Source: an uncultured Porphyromonadaceae bacterium (lineage in GTDB: Bacteria; Bacteroidota; Bacteroidia; Bacteroidales; Muribaculaceae). From it: 43,765 nucleotides of DNA. The position numbers and the translations under genes were made by a program. Below the pieces are notes generated by a model that was not told the DNA's origin, did no database searches, and saw nothing but the letters and a program-made list of their open reading frames with translations. The DNA is taken from NCBI GenBank assembly GCA_947175605.1, contig CAMWNH010000009.1, positions 1 to 43,765 on the forward strand. The letters are read 5' to 3'. Positions 24,605-31,128 of the stretch are shown piece by piece (positions within the stretch are counted from its first letter, which is position 1; every line of letters starts with the position of its first letter).

Positions 24605-25361
24605 GGTTCACGAAGATTTGAGAGTTCGACAATCGTGTTTTCAGAAATTCGGCGTAGACGCGCCTCTGCTCCGCAGGCGGCACAGTGTCGGAAGCCTGCC
24701 GGAGCCATTCTTCAGGCAAAGCTTCCACGATGGCATCTATTACTTGGGGCGTGATGCGGCGATGCATCTCCGCATCGGCCTCCTCGAGCCGCGAGGCTCG
24801 ACGCAGCAAGGCGTGGTCCTTGACATAGGGGAAAGGAGAAAGGGCAGCCTTCTCCCAGCCGTCCCAGTTGTGATGGAAATACAGTGATGCGCCATGGTCA
24901 ATGAGCCAGAGCTCGCGACCGTGCCACAGGAGCATATTGGTGTTGCGCCATGTGCGGTCCACATTGGTCATGAAGGCATCGAGCCACACGATGCGCGAGG
25001 CCTCGTCTTCGTCGGTCTCATTCACGGCCACGTCCCATGTGAGGGCACCGGACAGGAAATGCAGCCCGAGGTTGAGCCCACGGCTGGCCTGTAGGAGATC
25101 CTGAATCTCCTCGTCGCCCTCGGTGCGTCCGAAGTCTTCATCGAGCCGGACGAAGACAAGTTCAGGCACACGCATTCCGGCCGCACGGGCCAGCTCGCCG
25201 CCGATAAACTCGGCAATGAGGGCCTTGGCTCCATGGCCTCCGCCACGGAACTTAAGGACATACTTGAAGCCGTCGTCGGCATCGACCAGAGCAGGGAGAG
25301 AGCCCCCCTCGCGCAGCGGCAATACATATCTCACCGCATCGACATGTCGTATTTCATTCAT
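24573..25361 (-). CDS. HipA-like kinase family protein
   Basis: 262 aa. Shows the reduced HipA/PI3K-like kinase core: an ATP-site lysine in YVLKFRG (Lys37), the helix AEFIGGELARAAGMRVPEL, the catalytic loop NVDRTWRNTN (Asp135, Asn140) and the metal-binding LIDHG (Asp155). About 260 residues is much shorter than HipA toxins (~430), and there is no neighbouring HipB-type helix-turn-helix antitoxin. Instead it is coupled to a DUF3037 gene and follows an HD-domain gene by 12 nt. Family members may phosphorylate proteins or small molecules; the substrate is unknown and a toxin role is not supported by context. Confidence 0.85.
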   Translation of the reverse strand: MNEIRHVDAVRYVLPLREGGSLPALVDADDGFKYVLKFRGGGHGAKALIAEFIGGELARAAGMRVPELVFVRLDEDFGRTEGDEEIQDLLQASRGLNLGLHFLSGALTWDVAVNETDEDEASRIVWLDAFMTNVDRTWRNTNMLLWHGRELWLIDHGASLYFHHNWDGWEKAALSPFPYVKDHALLRRASRLEEADAEMHRRITPQVIDAIVEALPEEWLRQASDTVPPAEQRRVYAEFLKTRLSNSQIFVNHAREARNALV

Positions 25362-25373
25362 GGCACAAATGTT

Positions 25374-25919
25374 TTAAGAGCCAAACAGGCGGTGCAGATC
25401 CTCGAAGCGCGAAAGGATAGCCGATCCATGACGCGCCATGCCGGCGCGCACGCGCTCGAGCGTCTTGCGCTCCTTGGGACGAGGCTTGCTCCAGAAGCAG
25501 TCGGCATAGCATATGAGCTTTTCAAGCAGGGTTTCGGGCATATAGCTGCGGTCAGTAGGCAACGGCAGGCTGCGCTCGGCGATCTCCTCATGCGTAAGGC
25601 CTGCGCCGGTGTGGCGCTCGGCCACGCGGGCGTATTTCTCGTCCACGCCTTCACGTCGCAGGATGTTGGCACCAAGCACGCCGTGGCGTATATACGGCTC
25701 CGAGCCATAGCAGGCTATGCCCTCGGCATCGGTGAAGACGATGCCAATATCGTGGAGCATGGCGGCCATGATGATTTCCTCCGGCTCAAGCGGAAGCTGC
25801 TTGCGATCGGCAATGCCGAGAGCCTCGGCGGCTACCATCAGCGAGTGGTCAATCAAAATCCCGCGGACGGCAGCGTCCGCGGGATAGTATTTGTCGATAA
25901 TCTCTTTGGGGTCCTTCAT
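25374..25919 (-). CDS. HD-domain phosphohydrolase-like protein
   Basis: 181 aa from the ATG at 25919 (MKDPKEIIDKYYPAD); an earlier in-frame ATG at 26012 lies inside the aminotransferase gene and is unlikely. The HD superfamily metal site is visible: His in LIDHSLMVAAEAL, the paired His-Asp in MAAMLHDIGIVF, His in IRHGVLGANILR, and a further His in ERHTGAGLT. Such proteins hydrolyse phosphate esters of nucleotides or other small molecules; the substrate is not known. It starts 5 nt after the ilvE stop and is followed 12 nt later by the HipA-like kinase gene. Confidence 0.87.
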   Translation of the reverse strand: MKDPKEIIDKYYPADAAVRGILIDHSLMVAAEALGIADRKQLPLEPEEIIMAAMLHDIGIVFTDAEGIACYGSEPYIRHGVLGANILRREGVDEKYARVAERHTGAGLTHEEIAERSLPLPTDRSYMPETLLEKLICYADCFWSKPRPKERKTLERVRAGMARHGSAILSRFEDLHRLFGS

Positions 25920-25923
25920 CGGG

Positions 25924-26964
25924 TCAAGAGTCGATGCGATCTTCGTCGATGATAAAATTCCAGCCGTGGACGTCTTCCTCAAGTCCATATCGGATAGCAT
26001 TGAGCTTATCATAGAGCTTGGTGGTGATGGGGCCGGGCTTTCCGTCGTGCGACATCACATATGTCACGCCCGTATCGAGGTCGTCGATATTTCCGATGGG
26101 CGATGCCACGGCAGCCGTGCCTATTGCTGCAGCTTCGGAGCAGTCCGCCAGCTCTTCGACGGCAATATGCCGGCGCTCCACAGGGATGCCGAGGTCGTCG
26201 CAGAGTGTCATCAGGCTCATGTTGGTGATGGAGGGCAGGATGGACTCGGAGGCGGGGGTGATATACTTGCCGTCCTTCACGGCGAAGAAGTTGGCCGGGC
26301 CGCACTCGTCGAGATATTTCTTCTCCTGCGGATCAAGGAAGAGCACGGCGGAATAACCCTTAGCATGGGCTTCCTCACCGGCACGCATGGCAGCAGCGTA
26401 GTTGCCGCCACACTTGAACTGCCCCGTGCCCTTAGGAGCCACACGGTCGTGCTGACGCGTGATACAGTAGTTGGAGACGCCGAAACCCTGCTTGAAATAG
26501 GGGCCCACGGGAGTGACCATAATGATGAACATATATTCCGTGGCGGGCTTCACGCCGATACGCGGGCTCAGACCGATTTCGAGAGGACGTATATAGAGCG
26601 AAGCTCCGCTCTCGTAGGGGGGCACGAAGCGATTGTTGAGCTTCACGGCCATAACGCACATCATCTTGAAGAGACGTTCGGGGATTGGCTCCATCATCAG
26701 GCCTTCGGCCGAGCGACGGATGCGCTTTGCATTCTCGTCCATACGGAAGATACGGATCTTTCCGTCCTTTCCGCGGAACGCCTTCAGGCCTTCGAAAATC
26801 TCCTGACCGTAATGGAGACACGTAGCTGCGATGTGAATGTTGAGCGTATCGGACTGCGACACTTCAATATCGCCCCACTTGCCGTCGCGGAATGTGCACC
26901 GGACGTTGAAGTCAGTGGGATAGTAGCCGAAGGGCAGGGATGCCCAGTTAATTTCTTCCTTCAT
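25924..26964 (-). CDS. ilvE: Branched-chain amino acid aminotransferase
   Basis: PLP enzyme of fold type IV that interconverts valine, leucine and isoleucine with their 2-oxo acids using glutamate/2-oxoglutarate, 346 aa. Motifs: HYGQEIFEGLKAFRG, then the PLP lysine region GTGQFKCGGNYAAA, and LDECGPANFFAV with the late segment PSITNMSLMTL. Length and motifs fit the large (group II) BCAT class. First gene of a leftward operon that continues into HD, HipA-like and DUF3037 genes; a consensus promoter lies 60 nt upstream. Confidence 0.95.
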   Translation of the reverse strand: MKEEINWASLPFGYYPTDFNVRCTFRDGKWGDIEVSQSDTLNIHIAATCLHYGQEIFEGLKAFRGKDGKIRIFRMDENAKRIRRSAEGLMMEPIPERLFKMMCVMAVKLNNRFVPPYESGASLYIRPLEIGLSPRIGVKPATEYMFIIMVTPVGPYFKQGFGVSNYCITRQHDRVAPKGTGQFKCGGNYAAAMRAGEEAHAKGYSAVLFLDPQEKKYLDECGPANFFAVKDGKYITPASESILPSITNMSLMTLCDDLGIPVERRHIAVEELADCSEAAAIGTAAVASPIGNIDDLDTGVTYVMSHDGKPGPITTKLYDKLNAIRYGLEEDVHGWNFIIDEDRIDS

Positions 26965-27023
26965 TTCTGTGTCAACTGTTCCGCTCTGTGAGAAGCGGAA
27001 AACCTATCGTTTGTTAGTAACTA

Positions 27024-27055
27024 CAAAATTAGATATAAAAAACGATTTATACAAG
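27024..27055 (-). promoter_or_regulatory. Promoter of the ilvE operon
   Basis: On the minus strand CTTG (27055-27052), a 20-nt spacer and TAATTTTG (27031-27024). One mismatch in the -33 box. The expected start near 27017 gives a leader of about 53 nt before ilvE. Confidence 0.78.
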
Positions 27056-27082
27056 AAAAGAAGCCTGAGATTGAGGTGCAAA

Positions 27083-27111
27083 CAAAAACGGATGCCCTCT
27101 CGAGCATCCGT
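27083..27111 (-). terminator. Leftward intrinsic terminator
   Basis: Perfect 8-bp stem ACGGATGC/GCATCCGT (27088-27095 with 27104-27111, 8-nt loop). The minus strand continues into TTTTTGTTTG, whereas the plus strand has no T-run. It ends leftward transcripts from the two-component operon or the candidate small RNA, just before the ilvE promoter. Confidence 0.85.
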
Positions 27112-27153
27112 ATTGTATTGCATGTGATAATGTTTGTATTAAGTGTGATAATG
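27112..27153. repeat. 21-bp tandem direct repeat
   Basis: Two adjacent 21-nt units, 27112-27132 and 27133-27153, agree at 17 of 21 positions; both contain TTGTATT and end TGTGATAATG. The 21-bp period is two helical turns, as expected for protein binding sites on one DNA face, but the units also fall inside the candidate small RNA. Confidence 0.75.
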
Positions 27154-27257
27154 ATTGGCTATTGCCAAATTATATCGTATGATTGGTTTTGTTAAGGCTA
27201 AATTGTCGGTTGACATTGCAAAATTAGAATCTTAATATTACCGTATCATGACACTTG

Positions 27258-27275
27258 TGTTACAATGTTGTTACA
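27258..27275. promoter_or_regulatory. Candidate OmpR-family binding site (11-bp spaced direct repeat)
   Basis: TGTTACA at 27258-27264 and again at 27269-27275, an 11-bp period. PhoB/PhoP-type regulators bind two short direct repeats with this spacing. It lies just past the histidine kinase stop and, on the minus strand, about 54 nt upstream of the predicted small RNA start. Binding by the adjacent response regulator is a hypothesis. Confidence 0.35.
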
Positions 27276-27285
27276 CATGCGATTT

Positions 27286-28764
27286 TTATTTCTTATCGAC
27301 GTATTTCGGAAGCGAAAAGCGGAATTCCAAGCCTGTCGAGCCGTCCTCGCGGTTGAGAACGCTTATCTCGCCGCCATGCACACGCACGGTATTGTAGACG
27401 ATGGGCAGGCCGAGGCCTGTTCCGCCAGCCTTGCGCGCGCGACCGGAATCCACGCGGTAGAAGCGTTCGAAAAGGTGAGGGATGTGCTCGGGAGCCACCC
27501 CCACTCCATCGTCGCGGAACACGAAGTAGTACATCCGGCTATCCTCTTTTACGAGCTTGAGCTCGACTTCCGTGCCCTTCGAGTAGTTCGCGGCATTTTT
27601 CGCAAGGTTGGAAATCATGCCCGCAAGCAGATTGTAATTACCTTCGACCATGCAGTCGAAAGGCACTTCGAGCTTGAACGCAAGGTCCTTGAGGGCGCCG
27701 GACTCTTCGAGGTCGCTGCCCACGGTGTAGGCCAGGTCGTGGAAGTTGAGGTCCTCGGTATTGACGAGATCGCCGCCGTCCTCGAGACGCGTAATGGCCG
27801 AAACGTCGGATATGAGCTGCGCCAGCCTGTTGACGTGTTCCTGCGCCTTACGCAGGAAGTGATTGCGCGATGCACCATCCATATCGGGGTTCTCGAGAAT
27901 GGTGTCGAGGTATCCTTTGATGACGCCGATGGGCGTGCGGAGCTCGTGGTTGATGTTATTGGTGAGCTGACGTTTGCTGCGGGCGCGCTCTTCGATAGCG
28001 TGCATAGCCACGGCATGCTCCTTGGCCGTGCGCTCGGATGCCTCGATAAGCTGATTGTATAGTCCGACGATCTGTCGCGAAATATCGCCCAGTTCATCGT
28101 GCGAGAAGACGTAGTCTTCCGAGGGTTTCCCCTCGGCCATGCCCTTGGCGAACTTATGCAGGTTGTGGATATTGCGGCTGAAGTAGCGCGACGAGAAGTA
28201 GGCGAACAGCGTCAGCGACACGGCCACGACAAGGAGTGCGATAAGGAAACCATTGACCTTAAAAAAGTTTTCCCTCACGGGTGCAAGCATGGGCACCGAG
28301 GTGAAAACAAGCAGACGGCCGTCCTTGCTGACATCCGCAAAGTAATAGCTGGAGCTATTGTCCTCCGGCTCTTCATCCTCGTCGTCGGCCTTGTCCACGA
28401 AATTATGACGCTCGCCGAGATTCTTTCCATACTTGTCGCGCGACAGTCCTATGGGTTTGCCGTAGCTCTTGAGGCGCTTGCCGTCCTTATAGATGGTCAC
28501 GCGCAGATCCTCGTAGTCGGGACTGTCGCGGAAATAACGCGTGATGAAATCGAGGAAGGCCGTGACGTCCAGATCGTTCTCATACTGGTCGATGATACGC
28601 GCATTGATCATGGCCAGCTGCGAGCGCAGCTGGTTCTCCTGATTCTCGCGTATATTCATGTATTGCCAAATGGCGAAGGCAACGATCATGACCCACAGCG
28701 TGAACACCATGGGCAGGAATAGCTGGAGCCTGTAACTAATTCGCCTCTTTGAAGCCATAGCCAA
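27286..28764 (-). CDS. Sensor histidine kinase
   Basis: 492 aa membrane sensor. TM1 (~15-37) and TM2 (~170-190) bracket a ~130-residue periplasmic domain; then a HAMP segment (NLHKFAKGMAEGKPSEDY), a HisKA dimerisation domain with phospho-acceptor His in NINHELRTPIG (residue 273), and HATPase_c with the N-box MISNLAKNAANYSKG, FRDDGVGVAPEHI and TGLGLPIVYNTV. A second in-frame ATG is at 28758. Its start overlaps the end of the response regulator gene by 29 nt, so the pair is co-translated. The periplasmic part contains an acidic run (DDEDEEPEDN), which might bind cations; the signal is unknown. Not a hybrid (HTCS) PUL regulator. Confidence 0.94.
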   Translation of the reverse strand: MAMASKRRISYRLQLFLPMVFTLWVMIVAFAIWQYMNIRENQENQLRSQLAMINARIIDQYENDLDVTAFLDFITRYFRDSPDYEDLRVTIYKDGKRLKSYGKPIGLSRDKYGKNLGERHNFVDKADDEDEEPEDNSSSYYFADVSKDGRLLVFTSVPMLAPVRENFFKVNGFLIALLVVAVSLTLFAYFSSRYFSRNIHNLHKFAKGMAEGKPSEDYVFSHDELGDISRQIVGLYNQLIEASERTAKEHAVAMHAIEERARSKRQLTNNINHELRTPIGVIKGYLDTILENPDMDGASRNHFLRKAQEHVNRLAQLISDVSAITRLEDGGDLVNTEDLNFHDLAYTVGSDLEESGALKDLAFKLEVPFDCMVEGNYNLLAGMISNLAKNAANYSKGTEVELKLVKEDSRMYYFVFRDDGVGVAPEHIPHLFERFYRVDSGRARKAGGTGLGLPIVYNTVRVHGGEISVLNREDGSTGLEFRFSLPKYVDKK

Positions 28765-29449
28765 AGCCCTGACGGGTGACTATATAGTTGGAGTATTCGC
28801 CGATCTTGCCGCGGAGTCGGGTGATGTTGGTATCAATCGTGCGGTCGGACACGACCACGTTGTCGCCCCAGACTTTCTCGATTATCTCGGCACGCGAATA
28901 TATGCGGTTGCGGTGGGTGAGGAAGTATAGCAGCAGGTCGTATTCCTTGCGTGTGAGCTGTATTTCCTGGCCGTCGAGATGCACGGTCTTGTCGTTGCGG
29001 TCGATGCGCAGGCCCTTGAAGACCACGTCGCTCTCGAGATTTTCCTGAACATCGGCTTCCACGGCCGTGGCCTGCTGCTTGGCGGAACGGCGCAGCAGGG
29101 CGCGTACGCGCGCCAGAACCTCGCCTATCACGAAAGGCTTCGTAACATAATCATCTCCACCGATATTGAGACCCATCACCACACAATCCTCATCGCTCAT
29201 GGCCGAGCAAAAGAGAATGGGCGTATTTTCCGTAGCGGTGACATTGCGCACACGTTTGGCAAAGTCGAAACCGCTGAGATGCTCCATCATTATATCCACA
29301 ATGAAAAGCGAATACGGACTCAGGTCCATATCCAGCGCCTCTTCAGCGCTATAGGCTGTGTCTACCTCATAGCCTTCTCTTTCGAGATTGAATTTAAGAA
29401 TCTCGCACAGTGCTTCTTCGTCGTCGATTACTAATATCTTGGCATTCAT
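28736..29449 (-). CDS. OmpR/PhoB-family response regulator
   Basis: 237 aa transcription factor. N-terminal receiver domain with acidic pocket Asp9-Asp10, phospho-acceptor Asp52 in LFIVDIMME, and the conserved Lys in DDYVTKPF; C-terminal winged-helix domain with LTRKEYDLLLYFLTHRNRIYSR and VVSDRTIDTNITRLRGKIG. The linker is charged (EADVQENLE). First gene of the two-component operon, overlapping the histidine kinase gene. The target genes are unknown; an 11-bp direct repeat downstream of the operon (27258-27275) is a possible site. I cannot match it confidently to a named Bacteroides system such as RprY. Confidence 0.94.
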   Translation of the reverse strand: MNAKILVIDDEEALCEILKFNLEREGYEVDTAYSAEEALDMDLSPYSLFIVDIMMEHLSGFDFAKRVRNVTATENTPILFCSAMSDEDCVVMGLNIGGDDYVTKPFVIGEVLARVRALLRRSAKQQATAVEADVQENLESDVVFKGLRIDRNDKTVHLDGQEIQLTRKEYDLLLYFLTHRNRIYSRAEIIEKVWGDNVVVSDRTIDTNITRLRGKIGEYSNYIVTRQGFGYGFKEAN

Positions 29450-29586
29450 ACTGGAAGGAGTGTTTTTACGTCGCGAAATTACAAATTAAAAACGAAAAGA
29501 AGTGTTAAAAAAATCTAAAGACACCGTCATCTGTGAACTTTCGCCCCAAGCCGGGCGTATTATAGTCAAACAAGTATTTGCACTGT

Positions 29587-29653
29587 GTTTTTTCATGGTA
29601 ATAGATTTAAGGCTAATGATTGTCGGTTGTCGTGAGACAACCGATTGTTTTTT
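29587..29653 (+). ncRNA. Candidate structured leader RNA ending in a terminator
   Basis: The 29450-29767 region (318 nt) holds no convincing gene. On the plus strand TATTTGCAC (ending near 29583) is followed by GTGTTTTTTCATGG, a purine-rich stretch, and a 9-bp stem (29623-29631 with 29636-29644, GTGA loop) with the tail TTGTTTTTT: a rightward intrinsic terminator without an upstream gene. An ATG at 29595 opens a short frame (MVIDLRLMIVGCRE) that runs through the terminator, so either an independent sRNA or an attenuator leader is possible. Very similar leaders recur in Bacteroidales genomes as I remember them; that recollection is unchecked. Promoter match is weak. Confidence 0.45.
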
Positions 29654-29727
29654 AATATACTCCTTACATATCCGGGCATGCTGAAAAAAATGCGGACAAA
29701 TGAGCGCGGATATTGGCGGCTTTTTGA

Positions 29728-29735
29728 TAACTTTG
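29728..29735 (+). promoter_or_regulatory. -7 element of the glycosyltransferase gene
   Basis: TAACTTTG matches TAnnTTTG exactly and lies 32 nt upstream of the start codon, but no TTTG lies 19-21 nt upstream. The first transcribed bases share the 13-nt string TTTGCACTCTGAA with the aldolase promoter. A C8 tract (29752-29759) lies in the short leader. Confidence 0.6.
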
Positions 29736-29767
29736 CACTCTGAAAATCCATCCCCCCCCACTGACAA

Positions 29768-30955
29768 ATGATTACATTCAGTCCAGAGATCTCCCGCGAA
29801 GCCATCGTGCTGCTGGCCTCGGGCGCCTTGTGCGTCATCTGCACGGGCCTGATCTATCTGCTGCGCACACGCACGGTGATACGCGCGGTCGAGAGTGCAT
29901 CGCTGCCGCGCGGCGATCAGGAGGGCCAGACCCGCGAGGCTTGCTCCGTGATTGTGTATTCGCAGGACGATCCCGAGAATCTCGAACGTCTGCTACTCTC
30001 GCTACTCGCGCAGGAATACCCCGGGCCTTATGAGATAATCGTGGTGAACGAAGGCGAGAGCCCCGACATCCGCGATCTCGTGAGCATGTTGCGCGCCCGC
30101 AACTCCAACCTCTACCTCACTTCCACGCCCGACGGCGTGCGCAATCTGAGTCGCAAGAAACTGGGCGTGACCCTCGGTGTGAAAGCGGCTCGATATGGTG
30201 TGCTGGTGCTCACGACTACGGCCGTTGACATCCCGTCCACGCAGTGGCTAAGCGCCATGACGCGCAGCTTCAAGCCCGGATCGCCCACAGGCGTGGTCCT
30301 GGGCTTCGCAACCATTGACCCCGCCGAGGACGACCGTCCCGGCAAGCGTCGCCGCGCCTTTGATTTCGTGGCTGAGAGTGCACGATGGCTGGCTCCGGCC
30401 CTGGCGGGGAGCCCCTTCCGCGGCGTAGAATACAATCTTGCCTATCGCAAGGAGCTGTTCCTGAAGAACAGCGGCTTCGCACGCTCGCTGAATCTCCATT
30501 ACGGCGATGACGACATTTTCGTAAGTGAAATAGCCACAGGCGAAAACACGGCCGTGGAGCTCTCGCCCGAGTCGCTCGTGTATCTGCGTGAAGGCAATTC
30601 GCCTCGCATATTCCGCGAGCGTATGGTGCGCCGCAGTTTCACAGAAAGTTTCATCCCACGCCGCCCCTTCTTCCTCGCCTCACTCACGGGCTGGCTTCAG
30701 CTGGCGGCTCTGGCTCTATGCATGGCAGCTGTCGTGCTCGCGCTCCCCAACCTCGCGGCCACTGTGCCCGCACTGCTTCTGATGCTGCTGATGTGGAGCA
30801 TGGACATTGTCGTATGGCGCGCGGCTATGAAGGCCTTGCGCTCGCGCAGCCTGTGTCTGACATTGCCCTGGCTGAGCATGACATATCCCCTGCGCAAGCT
30901 CGCATACTTGCTGCGTTCGCGTATCGGGAAACAGCACAATTATACTTGGAACTGA
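29768..30955 (+). CDS. Membrane glycosyltransferase, family 2
   Basis: 395 aa. TM segment at ~13-33, then a cytoplasmic GT-A domain: CSVIVYSQDDPENLERLLLSLLAQEYP, YEIIVVNEGESPD, a DxD-position segment TTTAVDIPST, YNLAYRKELFLKNSGF and the ED-like YGDDDIFVSE; two or three TM helices follow (~305-365). The usual DxD is not clear (TAVD), so metal use is uncertain. Such enzymes transfer sugars from nucleotide donors to lipid or polysaccharide acceptors at the inner membrane; the acceptor is unknown. Monocistronic, with its own -7 element; followed by a small hairpin before susC. A role in the downstream starch locus is not indicated. Confidence 0.87.
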   Translation: MITFSPEISREAIVLLASGALCVICTGLIYLLRTRTVIRAVESASLPRGDQEGQTREACSVIVYSQDDPENLERLLLSLLAQEYPGPYEIIVVNEGESPDIRDLVSMLRARNSNLYLTSTPDGVRNLSRKKLGVTLGVKAARYGVLVLTTTAVDIPSTQWLSAMTRSFKPGSPTGVVLGFATIDPAEDDRPGKRRRAFDFVAESARWLAPALAGSPFRGVEYNLAYRKELFLKNSGFARSLNLHYGDDDIFVSEIATGENTAVELSPESLVYLREGNSPRIFRERMVRRSFTESFIPRRPFFLASLTGWLQLAALALCMAAVVLALPNLAATVPALLLMLLMWSMDIVVWRAAMKALRSRSLCLTLPWLSMTYPLRKLAYLLRSRIGKQHNYTWN

Positions 30956-30993
30956 TTTAGATTTTGCACTCACACTGTCGCTGGTTTTCTTTT

Positions 30994-31010
30994 GAAAATC
31001 AGCGATTTTC
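30994..31010 (+). terminator. Possible weak terminator hairpin before susC
   Basis: GAAAATC/GATTTTC (30994-31000 with 31004-31010, loop AGC) followed by GTTTT. The stem is AT-rich and short, so termination is uncertain. It lies between the glycosyltransferase stop and the susC -7 element. Confidence 0.35.
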
Positions 31011-31024
31011 GTTTTAGCTACCTT

Positions 31025-31032
31025 TAGATTTG
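31025..31032 (+). promoter_or_regulatory. -7 element upstream of the sus locus
   Basis: TAGATTTG matches TAnnTTTG exactly, ~96 nt before the SusC start codon. No TTTG lies at the proper distance upstream, which would fit an activator-dependent promoter. No activator gene is adjacent. Confidence 0.5.
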
Positions 31033-31128
31033 TTTTTGGAGCTATTGCACGCGCGGCGAAAGATGCCCAATTTTGCAAACGTCAAGTCCGAAATAAACTA
31101 AAAACCAAAATAACAAATCAATCATTCC

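Larger units (their letters stand above)
27081..27212 (-). ncRNA. Candidate small RNA between the histidine kinase and ilvE
   Basis: No protein is encoded in 26965-27285 (about 320 nt). On the minus strand a TAATTTTG -7 element (27226-27219) would start an RNA near 27212; it ends at an intrinsic terminator (27088-27111 stem, T-rich tail to 27083). The RNA would be about 125-130 nt, with a small hairpin (TTGGC/GCCAA, 27155-27168) and two 21-nt tandem copies of a CATTATCACA-containing unit in otherwise unpaired sequence. The -33 box is poor. It could alternatively be the 3' UTR of the histidine kinase mRNA. Inference from signals only. Confidence 0.4.

Noticed and set aside
24573-25361. HipA-like protein as a HipBA toxin
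   Set aside because: No HipB-type HTH gene is adjacent, the protein is far shorter than HipA toxins, and it is embedded in a metabolic-type operon.
27210-27238. TTGACA, 17 nt, TAATAT: a perfect-looking E. coli sigma-70 promoter
   Set aside because: Bacteroidales use a different consensus and rarely respond to this pattern; no rightward gene follows. Treated as chance in AT-rich DNA.
27286-29449. Two-component system as regulator of the sus locus
   Set aside because: It is a classical sensor/OmpR pair separated from susC by a glycosyltransferase gene; PUL regulators are SusR, HTCS or sigma/anti-sigma types. No supporting binding site before susC was found.
29486-29767. 93-codon leftward frame upstream of the response regulator
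   Set aside because: AT-rich, crosses a rightward terminator and the glycosyltransferase leader; no sign of coding selection.
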